A stretch of DNA of 8,229 nucleotides, from contig JAFIHP010000174.1 of the NCBI GenBank assembly GCA_017849335.1, positions 1-8,229 on the forward strand, in the 5' to 3' direction. The DNA comes from Actinomycetales bacterium. GTDB lineage: Bacteria; Actinomycetota; Actinomycetes; S36-B12. The notes under the pieces were generated by a model. That model had not been told where the DNA came from and searched no databases. It worked only from the letters and a program-made list of their open reading frames with translations. Positions within the stretch are counted from its first letter, which is position 1; the number at the start of each line of letters is the position of its first letter. Shown piece by piece: positions 8,221 through 8,229 of this stretch. The position numbers and the translations under genes were made by a program.

Positions 8221-8229
8221 GGAGTCGTC
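8134..8229. repeat. 18-bp perfect direct repeat 78 bp apart, spanning the start of the membrane-protein gene
   Basis: CTCGCTCACGGAGTCGTC occurs at 8134-8151 and again at 8212-8229, where the window ends, so the second copy may continue. The offset of 78 bp is 26 codons. On the minus strand both copies read in frame as Asp-Asp-Ser-Val-Ser-Glu, with the Val codon being a GTG that could serve as start. The 60 bp between copies encode a low-complexity Gly/Ala/Arg/Ser/Glu stretch. This could be a tandem duplication, or a small element flanked by a duplicated target; the window is too short to tell. Confidence 0.8.
8152..8211. repeat. 60-bp palindrome-rich segment between the direct repeats
   Basis: This short stretch holds several self-complementary pieces: TCGCGA (8155-8160), GAGCTC (8159-8164), the 8-bp perfect palindrome CGCTAGCG (8172-8179), and a hairpin GGCCC-TGGC-GGGCC (8188-8201). 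As protein it is Ser/Ala/Arg/Glu-rich with no recognisable domain. Such composition resembles small dispersed repeats that sit at gene edges in high-GC actinobacteria. Its dispersal in this genome cannot be seen from one window. Confidence 0.35.

Noticed and set aside
1..8229. Search by eye for tRNA or rRNA genes, CRISPR arrays, insertion sequences and phage or toxin-antitoxin genes.
   Set aside because: Nothing supportable was seen. Three long genes account for about 99% of the window, and the only repeat noted is the pair near the right edge.

Overview
This is a high-GC window. G or C dominates third codon positions in all three genes, GTG starts are used, and almost every base is coding. 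Together with the 180-kDa-class NAD-glutamate dehydrogenase and the actinobacterial type of flippase-like membrane protein, this points to an actinomycete, possibly of the Micrococcales/Cellulomonas kind. The taxon is inferred from gene content and composition only.

Layout: (1) positions 2-4741 (+) hold nearly all of a very large NAD-specific glutamate dehydrogenase, cut by the left edge. (2) A 76-bp gap follows with no convincing terminator or promoter. (3) Positions 4818-5723 (+) encode an MpaB-family (DUF2236) putative heme oxygenase. (4) After a 10-bp gap, positions 5734-8220 (-) carry a convergent gene for an 828-residue membrane protein. It has three parts: an N-terminal multi-TM block, a central kinase-fold domain that has lost its catalytic residues, and a C-terminal lysylphosphatidylglycerol-synthase/UPF0104-type flippase-like membrane domain. 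(5) The right edge, 8134-8229, contains an 18-bp perfect direct repeat 78 bp apart. It duplicates the possible GTG start of the membrane protein together with its flanks.

The three genes do not form an obvious pathway. The dehydrogenase feeds or drains 2-oxoglutarate and nitrogen pools, the MpaB protein is a putative oxygenase with unknown substrate, and the membrane protein probably handles lipids at the envelope. The dehydrogenase and MpaB genes could be cotranscribed (same strand, 76 bp apart). The membrane gene is independent and convergent.

No tRNA, rRNA, CRISPR array, insertion sequence or phage gene was seen. No complete new system is visible. The points most worth a second look are the apparent pseudokinase inside the membrane protein and the repeat at its N-terminus.
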